Source: Eopsaltria australis (lineage: Eukaryota; Chordata; Aves; Passeriformes; Petroicidae). From it: 64,000 nt of DNA. Position numbers and translations under genes: made by a program. Under the pieces are notes generated by a model. The model ran no database searches. It was not told the DNA's origin and was given only the letters and a program-made list of their open reading frames with translations. Within the stretch, counting starts at the first letter, position 1; the number at the start of each line of letters is the position of its first letter. This document shows positions 12,925 through 24,787 of this stretch, one piece after another. The stretch spans positions 1,426,001 to 1,490,000 of the forward strand of contig JAVTVJ010000508.1 of the NCBI GenBank assembly GCA_034509425.1, in the 5' to 3' direction.

Positions 12925-15150
12925 CATCTTGACCACAGTGACCACAAAGCAAAAAACTCTGTTGACAGAAGGAAAAGAAGAAAAACTTCACCTTCTGGAC
13001 ATGAGGAGGGCAGACTTCAGATTGGTCTGGGAATTAGTGAGTATGATGCCCTGAGGAAATGTTTTTGCAGGTGCTGAAGTCCATCGGTGCTGATCACTTT
13101 TTAAACATCACTTCCTAAGGGCACAGAAGCAGGCAATTTCCAAATGTTGGAAATCAAGCAGGTGAGGCAGAAAGTCAGCTTGGCTGAATAGGATTCTTCT
13201 CTTAGAAATAAGGCAAAATAGGAAGGTATATGCCCAGAGAAAGCAAGGTCAGGTAACATGGGAAAAATACAGAGATACTGTTTGCCACTGTAGAGAAAAA
13301 ATTCATACAGCCAAATCTCAACTGGAGTTGAAGCTGCCAGAACTGTGGGGGACAATAAAAACTATTTTTTCAAATATATTAATGGCAATAGTCCAGGTGT
13401 AAAATTAACATTGACCCATTACAGGATGAGGATGATCACCTCACAAACAGGGACATGGACAAGGCTAAGGTGTTTAACATGTTTTTCACCTCTGTCTTCA
13501 ATATGGATGATGGACGAAGAGGGTCTCAGTACCGTGATTTGGAGGACCATGGCTTTGAGAATGATCAACTCTCAGTCAACCCTGAAATTGTGAAGGATCT
13601 GCTTCTCCAGCTGGATCCCTATTAATCTATGGGACAAGATGGGATTCATCCAAGAATCCTCAAAGAGATGCTGATGTCATTGTAAAACTTCTCTTGATGA
13701 TTTTTGAGCAGTCTTGGGAATTCAGAGAAGTCCTGAATGACTGGAAGCCTGCGAACATCGTCCCAGTTTTCAAGAAGGACAAGAAGGAGAACCCCAGACT
13801 ACTGAAGTGAGGCCTGTCAGTCTCACTTCAATGCCTGGTACAGTTATGGAGAAGATTATTCTGGGAGATACTGAAAAACATCTGAAAGACAGCACAGTCA
13901 TTGGTCACACCCAGCACGGCTTCATGAGTGGGAAGTCCTGACTATCAAACTTGATTTCCTTTTATTACAAGGTAACCCACTGGGCTGACCAAGGGAAGCC
14001 AGTTGATGTAATCCTTTTGGATTTCAGTAAAGTTATTGATACTGTCTGTCACAGAATCCTTCTGGACAAAATGTCCAGCACTCAGCTGGATAAACACTTT
14101 ATGTGAGGGATGAGCGATTGGCTCACAGGTCAAGCATAAAGGGTTACAGTGAATGGGGTGACATCAGACTGGTGACCTGTCACTAGTCAGGTTCTACAGG
14201 GCTCCATCCTTGGCCCTGTGCTCTTCAACATCTTCATAAATTACTTGGAAGCAGGACAGGAAGGGATACTAGGCAAGTTCACAGAGAATACAGAACTGGG
14301 AAGAGCTGTTGACTCTTTCAGGGGCAGGGAGGCCTTGCAGAGAAAAGTCAACATATCAGAGAATGGGGCAGTCACCAACCATATGAAGTTCAACATCAGA
14401 AAGTGCCAGATTCTGCAGCTGGGATGGGGCAACCCCGGATGCACGGACAGACTGAGTAATGAGATACTGGAAAGCAGCACCACAGAGGGGGTCTGGGTGT
14501 CCTGGTCGTTGAATTTGAGTCAGCAGTGCCCTGGCAGCCAGGAGGGCCAGCCCTGTCCTGGGGGGCATCAGGTACAGCATCGCCAGCCAGGCAAGGGAGG
14601 GGATTGTCCCACTCTGCTCTGCTCTGCTCTGGGGCAGCCTCGCCTTGAATATTGTGGGCACTTTTGGGTGACACAGTATAAGAAGGATACAAAGCTATGA
14701 CAGAGTGTCCAAATGAGAGCAACAAGGATGGTGAAGGGCCTTTGAGGGAAAGCCATATGAGGAATGGCTGAGGTCACTTGGTCCATTCAGGCAGGAGAAG
14801 AGGAGACTGAGGGGAGATCTCATTACAGGCTACAACTTCCTCATGAGGAGAAGAGGAAGAGCCACCAGTCTCTGTGGTGACCACTGACAGCACCCAAAGG
14901 AATGGCCTGAATTCATGTCAGGGGAGGTTTAGGCTGGATATTAGAAAAAGCTTCTTCTCCCACAGGATGGCTGGGCAACAGATTCCCCAGGGAAGTGGTC
15001 ACAGCACCACGCCTGCCAGAGTTCAAGGTACATTTGGAAATGCTCTGATGCACATGGTGTGACTCTTGGTCATGTCCTGTGCAGGGCTGAGAGTTGGACT
15101 TCATTATCCTTGTGGGTCCCTTCAAACTTATCTTATTCTGTGGTTCTGTG
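12925..15150 (+). mobile_element. CR1 LINE retrotransposon, 5'-truncated and inactive
   Basis: Reading the plus strand with frame changes gives CR1 ORF2 from the region between endonuclease and reverse transcriptase to the C-terminus. Recognisable pieces include DMRRADFRL near 12999, QVTWEKYRDTV near 13250, MGQDGIHPRILKEM near 13630, NDWKPANIVPVFKK near 13737, a DFSK.FDTV-like catalytic block near 14020, GSILGPVLFNIFINYLEAG near 14205 (partly shifted), NHMKFN near 14380 and RFRLDIRKSFF near 14925. The 3' untranslated end carries GGGTCCCTTCAAACT and stops in a TTCTGTGGTTCTGTG tail, as in bird CR1. Several stops and shifts show it is dead, and the 5' UTR, ORF1 and endonuclease are absent. The short open frames inside are remnants, not genes. 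Confidence 0.92.
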
Positions 15151-15240
15151 AAATCATAGCTCAGTGGGGGTTTCTGCTGAGCCTAGGCAGCAGGCGGGAG
15201 CCTCAGAAAATGTCCTTGTTTTATCTGACACTTTATCCAG

Positions 15241-15666
15241 TGTTGCGGTGGTTGAGTCCATATTCCCCCATATTGCTGTTAAATGGTTCCTCCCCTTTCA
15301 TCTCCCATTGGCCCCTGTTGTGTCAATCAACCTTGTCCCCACCCCCTAACCCTCAGGCCATTGGTCAATGATGCTCTGCCCGCCCCTTACCCTCCTCTGT
15401 ATAAACCTCCTGCCGTCCGGGGTTCTGCGTTGTTTGGCCTTTGCTCGCTTCGAGAGAGTGAAGCTCCATGGGACTGCAAAGCTAAATGGCCCCTCCTGCA
15501 TCTCCGAGGACGCGCCAGAGTGTGTGAGTGGCTGCCCGTGCCCATCGGCAGGGGTGAGACTGTGTGTTTGCATAGTGCTGTTGTGGCACCGCCTGCGTGG
15601 CTCCATGAGGGAGGCTTCAGGGAAAGGCGCGGCATAGGTCCATCCGACCCACGGCACACCGCATCA
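15241..15666 (+). mobile_element. Solo LTR of an endogenous retrovirus
   Basis: The block starts TGTTGCGGTG and ends CACCGCATCA, an inverted repeat of ten bases with one mismatch, the TG...CA layout of an LTR. It is clearly more GC- and CpG-rich than its surroundings. Inside are two inverted CCAAT boxes (ATTGG at 15307-15311 and 15360-15364) and a TATA box (TATAAA at 15400-15405), the order expected of a U3 promoter on the plus strand. The flanks ATCCAG and ATTAAG agree at four of six positions, which may be a decayed 6-bp target duplication as left by class II elements. No internal retroviral genes adjoin it. It lies 90 bases past the CR1 end. The several overlapping open frames within are chance. 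Confidence 0.75.
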
Positions 15667-18600
15667 ATTAAGCATTTTTAATGTCCACTCATTTACAAGA
15701 GATGAATATGTTGATGCAGCCTTAAGCATTTTGATATGAGAAAATATTCAGCCTTCAACATAGTCTTCATAATAATAAGTAATAATAACGATGAGAGGTT
15801 GTTAATAAGGTTTAACAAAATGGATTACCACTGTAGCATATAACAAAAACTGTAGCCAAAAGTACCTAAAGCATCCTGCAGCTCAATTAGTTAGACCTTC
15901 CAGTCACCCTCAGGTAACACAAACCTGCTCCACAGGTTGTGTCCTAGTCATGTGGTTTTTAAGTAAGATTTTTTTTTTTTTTATCATTGCTTTCCAATCC
16001 CTAGATTTTTACTGGAAATATTTTCCACCATAAATTTGTGTGAATCAATTCTAAGCATCACTGTGAAATTTTCATAAAATTCTTGAAATTGTGTTTTTGG
16101 CATTGCAAAATGACACAATGAAACCTAGATTTTGTACATTTTTCTTAATTTATATGAAACCATTAAGATTTTATGAGCTAATCTATGTGAAGAATTTGTC
16201 TAAAGTTCACATATTTCAGACTTAGATTTGTGGAGTAATTTGCTTGGGTTCACTTCATCCATCCACATTCAGTTCTTCAGCACCTTTACCATTACATAGT
16301 AAATATATGAACTATTTCTTCCTTTCCTCCAAGCAGATGTGGGCTCATTGTGCCATCCTTTGTGCAAACCAAGGACTGTTTTCCCATCTCAGTGGTTCAG
16401 AGTGGTTCATCCAAGGGAGGGCTCATTGATCAAACTTGGCAGTGTGCTCAGCCACCTCTGCCCATCATGTGAGATCTGAGTAATGTAAAGCCAAAGTCAT
16501 AGTCCAGTGAGTTATGTAAGGCAGAGTCCACAGAGTGTCCCAAGTTACAGTGTCCTGGTCACCCTGATCAGGTGACCTGGCATACAGCGATGTCGCTTCC
16601 TCTCAGAGACCCCAGAGAAGGAAATGCAGATGTGCAGAGGGGTGGTGGGGCAGCCCAGTCATCCCCAGTCCAGAGTTTGGAGCAGGAAGCTCTATAGGGA
16701 TAAGACTCATCAGAGTATTGGTACGTCAGCCATGCTGTGTGCGCATGACTGCAGCCTCTACCTAATTCTGAGTTTACTTAATTTCACCAAGTACTTTTCT
16801 GTTCAAAAGTGGGATGAGTCCGCATCCAGTGGGTTTCTGAGATGTCACTCTGAAACAGCCCATTTTCCATTGGATAGTGAGCACAGAAACCTTATTCAGG
16901 GCTCTGGCTTGCACTTCCAGCTGATGGGCACCTGAGCTGTCCATTGCTTAGGCTCTGTGGACTGTGAAGACAACTTGCCCACAACAATGGGCTAAAATAT
17001 CTCATGGAACAAACAAATATGAAAATTGTGATGCCTAGTGCATAGCAAAAAATGCAGCTTTATATCCACGCAATTGAACACGGTTCAGCATTGGTTTATT
17101 AAAAATATAATTAACGAGATTACAGTTGTCATTAATCTAATTTATAATCAATTTTTATTGAATGTATAAGTTCTTGAATTTGCAGAATTAAAAGGAAAGT
17201 ACATGGCAAGTCATGCTATTGCCTTATGCAGTATCAGACAACACACTTTTTAAAAAACACCGTATTTGCTTCTCACTTGATATGTCTATGTTAAAGGATG
17301 ATGTACAGCTACAGGTGTAAGTCTCTTCAGATCAGTTAGTCTAAAAGGTCACAACTGCAGTTGATAGTGTTGAGTTTCTTATGCTATATGTCTTCCAGTG
17401 TTTGATAATTTCAAGATAATAACAGTTTATTTAAACATTCATTTATACGAAATTTTATATCATGTACTGAATAACAGAGTGAATTTTTTTACATGCAGTT
17501 TACCATGCAGACTAGCGTAAGACTGAAGGCAAGAGCACAGGGAGTTTAAGTGGTTGCTAATGGCCTCGTGAGTGGGTGTATGTGAGACGCACAGAGCCAG
17601 GTCCAGCTAAGCAGACTGTGAGCACATCCCAGCACACCACCCAAATGCTGCATTTACAGCAGCCTGCCCACCTCACCTGCAAGGTTAACAGAGCCTTTTT
17701 CCCCAGGAACAAAGCATTTATTAGCTGGCTTTCTAATACTGATGATATTTTTGTTTCTAATATACAAGGAGGGGAAATGAAAATACTTGTCAGTATTTGT
17801 GCCCTTTTCTGGAGTGCAGCTTGGCTTAGAGAGCAGTGATGTGGTGGTCACAAGCTCAACCTGAACTTAGGAAAAGATAATTTTCCTATTTATGAATCTC
17901 TTGTCTACTATGGAACAGTGCAGGCACAAGCCTGCTTGCTTGCTTTCTTGCTTTCTACCTTTCTTTTCTAGCTATTTTTATCTTCTATTCTTCCCTCTAT
18001 AAGTTTTATTAGCAATTTTGCCATAATTCTACAAAAATGCGTTATATAAAGGGATTAGACACTAAAATTACATCACAAAATTGTATAAAATTGTTCTGGT
18101 TTGTACTTAGAAGGTTCTTTTACTAGACAAACACTTCTCTATGGATAAACCAGTAGTTTATCAAGCAGTATTTCTGTTTCACACCTAATCTTATAAAGCT
18201 GTTATAAAAGCTGAAACATGAAATTAAGATGGGTACAAGCCAAGACCCCTTGTGACTGCTGAGACATTTCCCATAGGCATTGCTTAATGTGCCCAACTGC
18301 CCCAAGCCATTCAACAGCCTAGACCATTCAAGAGGGTATGAAACCTACACAAGAGACCTCCCACTCTTGTTCATTGTCAGTCATGGATCTTGGCTCATTC
18401 ATAGCACAGAGGGACAGACAGGCATGTAGCTTGTATGAATAAACAAGGAGTTTCTGAGGATCTTACTCAGGACCTTCCCCCAAGCCAGTCATTGTTTTTT
18501 GTCTTTAAAAGAGTTCAGGCCACTCCTGATTATGTCTGGTTGCCCTAAAAGCAGAAAGTATTCCTCCCTAATGCAGTGGACTTACTTAATAAGGTAGCTT

Positions 18601-21600
18601 TTGTCTTTTCCCCTTCAGAGGCAGTGAAAGTTTGCAGTGTGGAGCTGCCTTCTGTTCTCCACTGGAGAAGGCAGTGCCAGGAGCAAAAGTGGTTGGCAGC
18701 CCTGGAAAGATCACTGATGGAAGAGGATCAGAAATTTCCTCATAGATCTAGCTTTATAGTGGCTTTTATAAGCCTGTACGTTCCATGATCTCCCTGTCAT
18801 CACATATATGCAGGACATGCTCAGGCCGTGTGGCCCTTAGGAATCTAAATGTCCTCCTTCAACCATATATATTACTAGAAAATCAAAGAAGCTTCTACAT
18901 GGCTCTGAATATACCAGACAGGGATTGTGGGAGCTTAACTATTTGCAGGTAGTTTTATATTTCTGCACTAATAAGCACAGGCTGACGCATACTCCTGTTT
19001 TCTCCTGACACACTTAGCTTCGTGTTATTGGGGACTGACCTGCATAAAGGGCCATGAGGCAGGTTTGTGGCTCCAGCCTGAGGCTGTCCCCCACGGAGGG
19101 TTATAACATCGAGAAGGAGCCTGTGTTTCTTGTCCTCAGAGTGATGCTCTAATCTTGAATCATTGAATATTAAGGTCAAGGGCAAGATATTCTTCACTAT
19201 AATTCCATTAAGCAGCAGTTGATAAGTTACAAAAAGAAGTTAGCATGTATTTTAATTTTTATACTTTATATAGCTAATACCGTATTTGTGTTATTTGTCC
19301 AACCTACTCAGAACTGATTAAACTTTCACGTCTCTAGAGAAAGCTGTTCAGAAACTTTCCAATTAGACATTCTGTTTACTATTTCTTTTCCATTCTTCTA
19401 CGGAATCCAGTTCTCACCTTTCCATTCCCTTTTCCTAGAGCCACCCGTACACATATGAGCACATATATCTCATATGTACCACCAAATCATACGTATCACA
19501 CTTGTTAAATATCTCAGCTCACCTAGTTCATACCTACTCTGAATGCAGAAATTATGTTCCCTTCAATCTCCCCATATTTTTGACAAATACTGTCCTCACT
19601 GCAGCATGTGTAGTGTTGGTCAAAAAATCTCCCCTGACACCTACCTGAATCCTCAGCAGGATCAAGACCTTCTATATCAGAAAAACATCCTGAGTCCTGT
19701 CATTATCCATATAGCTCTAAGGACTCCTTTGCAGACAGTTCTCTCAGAAGAGCTGCAAGTCTTAGAAAGCTCAGCTGGGAGTCACAAAAGGACATGGTTG
19801 CCTGAAGTGGAACTGTGCTGGGATTTAAGCAACTTTGTAAGTCTAAGAGGGAAATTCACAGTTCATGGTTAGAAAAATTCTCCAGTCCTGGTTCATGAGG
19901 CACTGATGAAGGCCTGGAAAAGTAAATTTATAGTCTAAGGAAGAAGTAGACCTGACTGAGGAGATGTAAAGGTCTTGGTATTGGTTTTGTATTTTATCTA
20001 AATAGAATTTCACACAAAATGAACAAGTTATTCTTGGAAAAAAGTTTATATCAAAATTTCCCTCCAATCTATGGCTTAAGGGGTTAAGCTTTCTCTTTCT
20101 CCAGTCCCAAAATTCTGGGTTTGTTTTCTGCAAGGTGCCCCGTTTCTGAAGGCAGCCATTTAGGTACCTCAGTGCATGAGTGGGCTGCAGAATATGGAAC
20201 CTGACCTGAAAAAAGCATGTCCCTGCCACCCAGCAGTAACTAATGCCACTGACAGGGCAAGGGTGTAAGACCTAACTCTGCCATCAGAAGTTTTTATTAG
20301 AAAACTTCGTCAGTTCCATATTTAACACATTGTCTGTGTTGATTCTCATTCATATGTTCAACAACTGGAGAGTTTAGGTGTTTTATTCAGGGGTATAGAT
20401 ACCATTGGGCATATAAAATTTAATATAGTGACTCAGAACATTACCCTATTAACCGTCCTTTAGGGATCTAGTTCATACTCTGTCCTCTTTATTTTTTCAT
20501 TTCCAATATTAACTAGGCCTTTAAAGGCTGTAGCTTGTTTCAGAGCCTATCCTCCATTGAGCCAAAAGTCACTGATGGATAAGAACCAGCAAGCAATTAG
20601 CAACAACAAGTACTTAGGTCATTAATGATGTAGCTTGTTCTGACTATCTCCTAGCAAGATAACTGAATGCAGAAATTCTTGCTCCTCTCTTTTCTGCCCT
20701 GAATTCATATTTAAGCCAATTCAACAGATTAGACATGCCACAAAATACGAAAATTAATTTATTTGTTACATGTGCAGTTTGGCTAATAGCCATGGGACAT
20801 ACCTCCCATGGTATGGAATGTAGGTACACCTCATATACCTTGCAATAATGCAAGGCAGCCTTTTTCAATTATATTATTTTTGATCACTATATTGTACCAG
20901 AGTTGAACTCTTTTTGATCACAGGATTACCCTACCATCTAGGATCACACATTCTTTCTGTTGCTTGAAGAAATAACTAGAATCTACTAGAAATTAAAGTA
21001 TTAGCTAGAAATATGTTACTGATGCCTTGTAGGCAGGCTAAATATGAATCATTGCAACAGCACAACACACCACTTATTACCTGAAGCAAGTAAAACCCAA
21101 TATTTTTCCAATGTTATAAAGGTGTTTCTTCCATACTAGAAACAAAACTAAGAGGATTTTTAAAAGGTAGCTTATCAAACGATAAATAAAAAAAGATAAA
21201 ATTACTTGCTTTGTTGTTTTAAGCTCTTTAAAGTTTGGGCACCTGTGCTCACAGATCAGTCTAGAGTCCTGTTTTGCAATCATAAGGTACGATATGCTGA
21301 TTAAATATTTTAAATATAGAACATAAAATCCCAATCCAAATCTGAGAAATGCTAACAGTATTCCACTTGTGTGTAGATGAAATATGCTTATTCTAACACT
21401 CAAATATTTACCCTAAATTCCAACTCTGAATGACTGTACATGTTAAAATGGCAAACTCAGATGTTTAACCTGTTGGATACAGGAATACAGCTGTTTAAAG
21501 CACACTTTCTGTAGGAATTGAAGTAATTTAGCTAAATGTTAGCTGATATTAGGGAATTGTATTAAATATATTATGTCACACACTAAAAGCCCACTAATTT

Positions 21601-24585
21601 TTAATGAATGTCTGTATTAATAGATCCTCTCTATTTGTCCCTTGCATTTTTTTTACAGGTCATACTCACTCTCCTGAGCTCTCTGTAACATTTTTCTGCC
21701 ATTGTCCAGAGACTGATTCAATTCATTGACTTTCCTCCACCCATGGTCCTGGGCCCATCAATCATCCCTGGCCCTTTTTCTTGCTCTCCAATCAGCTGAG
21801 CTGAGTCTTTGACAATGAACCAAGTATTTTGAGTAGAAATGCATAAGAAAAAATTTTCACCTTTCATATTACACACAGACAACTACCACACAAAGGTTCC
21901 TATGGCTCAAGGATGTCTGTGCTTCCGTGTGAAGGAGCAAAAGGATCCTTAAAGTGCACACTGTTTAGAATCCCCAGGATTCAATAAAAAAACACAACCA
22001 GGCTTTTCTAATTCCATGGTGACTGAAGTGTTCAGCTCTGCTTAAAAGAAGGCATGTGTGCAAGACATTTAAAGTTCTTTAGCTATCTCAGGTACTTAGG
22101 GATTTAGATTGTGTCAGGTTAAGACCTCTCTAAAAAAGGGACATTACAAGTTCTGGGTAAAGAAAACTCGTCTGTGATGGGAGTGTCAAATGAATCTCTA
22201 GCCTCAAATGGAAAAGATACTCAGACATTGTTCTGAACAGGGAACCATTTTCAGTTTAAGTCAGTTGAGAAAGTAGGAACCCATCTATGTACAGAGACAC
22301 TGCCAAACCCTGGTGACCACAGTCCTCTTCACAATAATACTCCTCCAATGGTTGAAGTATATCCTGTTTGATGAAAGGCCCAGGTTTTGGTAAAGCTGAA
22401 GATATTCAACCATGGGTTTGAATCCTGTGACTTAATATGTAGAGCTTTTACCTAACCGGTCAGGAACCTGGGCTTTGGTCCTTGCTCTGAAGTTTATGAA
22501 TTTTGCTTTAAAGAGTTAGGTTGTAGAGGCTTTTAACTGCTAACTGAATCTAAAGATTCTGATTTCTGCCATAGTTGTTTTAACTGTAAGATTGAAATGT
22601 TTCCAATGTATTTGATTTCTCTCACTTGAGGAATCTGGTACTTGACTACATTGTGACTTTCAGCAGGACAGATGCAGGATGCTTTCACCACTTTTTATCC
22701 CTCTCTCTGAGGACCTTGATTCTGTCAGAATATATTAGATGCTATTTCAGAGCTTTTACTGTATTGGGAAGTAAAGCAATATCTGATGTCCCTATCCCAG
22801 TGAAGCTGAAATGCTGATCCATTTAGACCAGGGACTTGTCACACTGCAGGAAGTGAACTACCAGAAGTAAGGCAGTGTTGTGTCTTTTGGAGAAGTGTGT
22901 ATAAACATCATGAAAAGGATAGATTCTTTCAGCATTTGTTGTCTCCAGAAAAAGGAAGGTCTGAAATCATTATTTTGGACTTACACTGATTTAACTTCAA
23001 TCCTGCTTTAAGTCTAAGCCTAAGCTTTTTATTGGATTCATCTCCTAATGCCTATTGAATTAATTTCTTTATCTCAAGGAATGTTTTCCTCATATATACC
23101 TTTGAACATCTGGACACAGCCTCCTGTGTAACTCCCAAATGCCTCTAGTCTGTTGCTGTAACTCATTCATGGATTGCTGTCAAAAGTTGTCAAGGTATAG
23201 CAAAAATGCATAGCAGCAATAGATCACACATATACTGACTCACCCCGCTGAATGCACTACTCCCAAAAATGTTTCAAAGTTTTACCCCCCTGCAGAACAG
23301 GAATGACAAAGTGCCTCCTGTAGCAGAATGTCCTGCTGTCCTGAAACATGTAACATGGAATTTAAAACATTTATTTCAGAGCTAAACTAACAACTAAATA
23401 ATTTTGCTATTATATAGCTTCAGCCATAAATTGCAACTAAGACTTTCACAGTTACGGTAGTTTACAGTGGCAGTGAGGAAAGTGTAATGGAGCTTTAAAA
23501 CAACTGGTTTTTCTTCTGAATTTTTATGGCTTCAGCAACATTACATAGTCTTGGTGCTTCTTTTAATATCCTACCTGTGAGGTCATCTGTGACCATCCTC
23601 TGGGAAATGGCTGAAGAGCACCATAACCTGTCCATTTTTTTCCTTCTGGAAAAAATTTGGGCATGATCCTGTGTGGGACACCCGCAGTGTTGGAGCAGCA
23701 CAGCTGCCCGTGTGTCTGCCCCACAGAACTGATGCACAGGATCAACTTGGGCTCTCCTTAGGGCAGGCAGACCCTAGTCTTTTCTGCCTCACCCAAACCT
23801 CACAAAGCACCCTCACTGAACGGCAGGGTTGTGCCCAGTTTCTTCTCTTGGTGTTTGATTAGCTCTAGGTCACAAGCCATAGGAAAAAAACAGTAAATCT
23901 AATTCAGACATGATCCACACAGTTATAGCATTCCTTTGTAAAATTTATTTAGTGCTTTGTAGATATGCTCAAGCAATTCTTATTAGAAATGTCATTCAAA
24001 GGCTTTGTCCAGACTAACAGTTCAGTGAAATTCTCAGTCATGTTACTCAGTCCTCATCTGCAAAACCCAAAAACTTTTGTGCATGTGAGTGATCAGTAAG
24101 AGGCCTGTGGGTGTGACCTTCAATCTTTACAGGGTGGAAACAACAGTCTACTCTGCTACACAGTTGCATCCTGGAAGTGACACGGTGTTACTGATGTCAA
24201 AGCCTTATGTTTTCCAAGCAGGGGTACCACTGAAGCTCTAAGTGAAAATAATGAAATAAAAATTTGGAAAAATGTATTAACTATCGGCAGATTCGTTGCT
24301 TAGAACATTGGCTAATTACACTAGCAGATTATCAACTGCAATGTCAGCGACAAAATACTGACTTAGGTTTTATATTGTTCCTTGTGTCGTTATGTACCAC
24401 ACAGAATCTTAGAAAAAAATTCCCAGAAAAATATGAAGCTTTAATGCAAAAGAAATTAAAGCAAGTAAATGGTGAGTTTAAGTACTACAGAGACATGAAG
24501 CATTGCTTCTTCATATCCTGCTAAGAAGCAACAGCTGTACTTCATTTTAACTTGATGTGCTTCAGAACTCATACTCATATAGGTA
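15667..24585. other. Intergenic sequence and possible PPP1R3A 3' UTR
   Basis: AT-rich spacer from the solo LTR to the end of PPP1R3A. A poly(T) tract lies at about 15969-15982. The PPP1R3A 3' UTR may occupy the part from 24787 down to about 23940. No other gene, RNA or transposon is supportable. Confidence 0.55.
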
Positions 24586-24623
24586 TTTAATGATCCAAAC
24601 ATAATGGTCCTGCATAGTTTAAT
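24586..24623 (-). promoter_or_regulatory. Candidate poly(A) signals of PPP1R3A
   Basis: Two ATTAAA hexamers on the minus strand lie at 24618-24623 and 24586-24591, about 165-200 bases past the stop codon. A canonical AATAAA (plus-strand TTTATT) sits further on at 23944-23949. Which is used cannot be told from sequence, and mammalian PPP1R3A has a long 3' UTR, so the distal site is also plausible. Confidence 0.25.
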
Positions 24624-24787
24624 TACTTATATGTAGGTTCAACTTCATATGTGATATCTTAATAAAAGATGCTGCTGTGGAAACCTTGCTTTGGTTCTAA
24701 CAATGAATAAACTCTTTAGCACTGAAAATGCTTTGGTGGAATTGGAGATTATTGACCATGGGTCCTGAGCACAGTTGACAGTCAATG

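Noticed and set aside
14218..14700. 160-codon plus-strand open frame
   Set aside because: It is a surviving piece of the CR1 reverse-transcriptase frame, with stops and frame changes on both sides, not a host gene.
15283..15681. Overlapping open frames of 90-132 codons on both strands
   Set aside because: They lie within the GC-rich solo LTR, where stop codons are scarce; no retroviral or host protein similarity is visible.
19843..20229. 128-codon minus-strand open frame
   Set aside because: Length is possible by chance in this much sequence; composition and predicted protein show no domain or family resemblance, and no splice partners are evident.
24264..24524. 86-codon plus-strand open frame just beyond PPP1R3A
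   Set aside because: No recognisable domain or start context, and it lies opposite the likely PPP1R3A 3' UTR.
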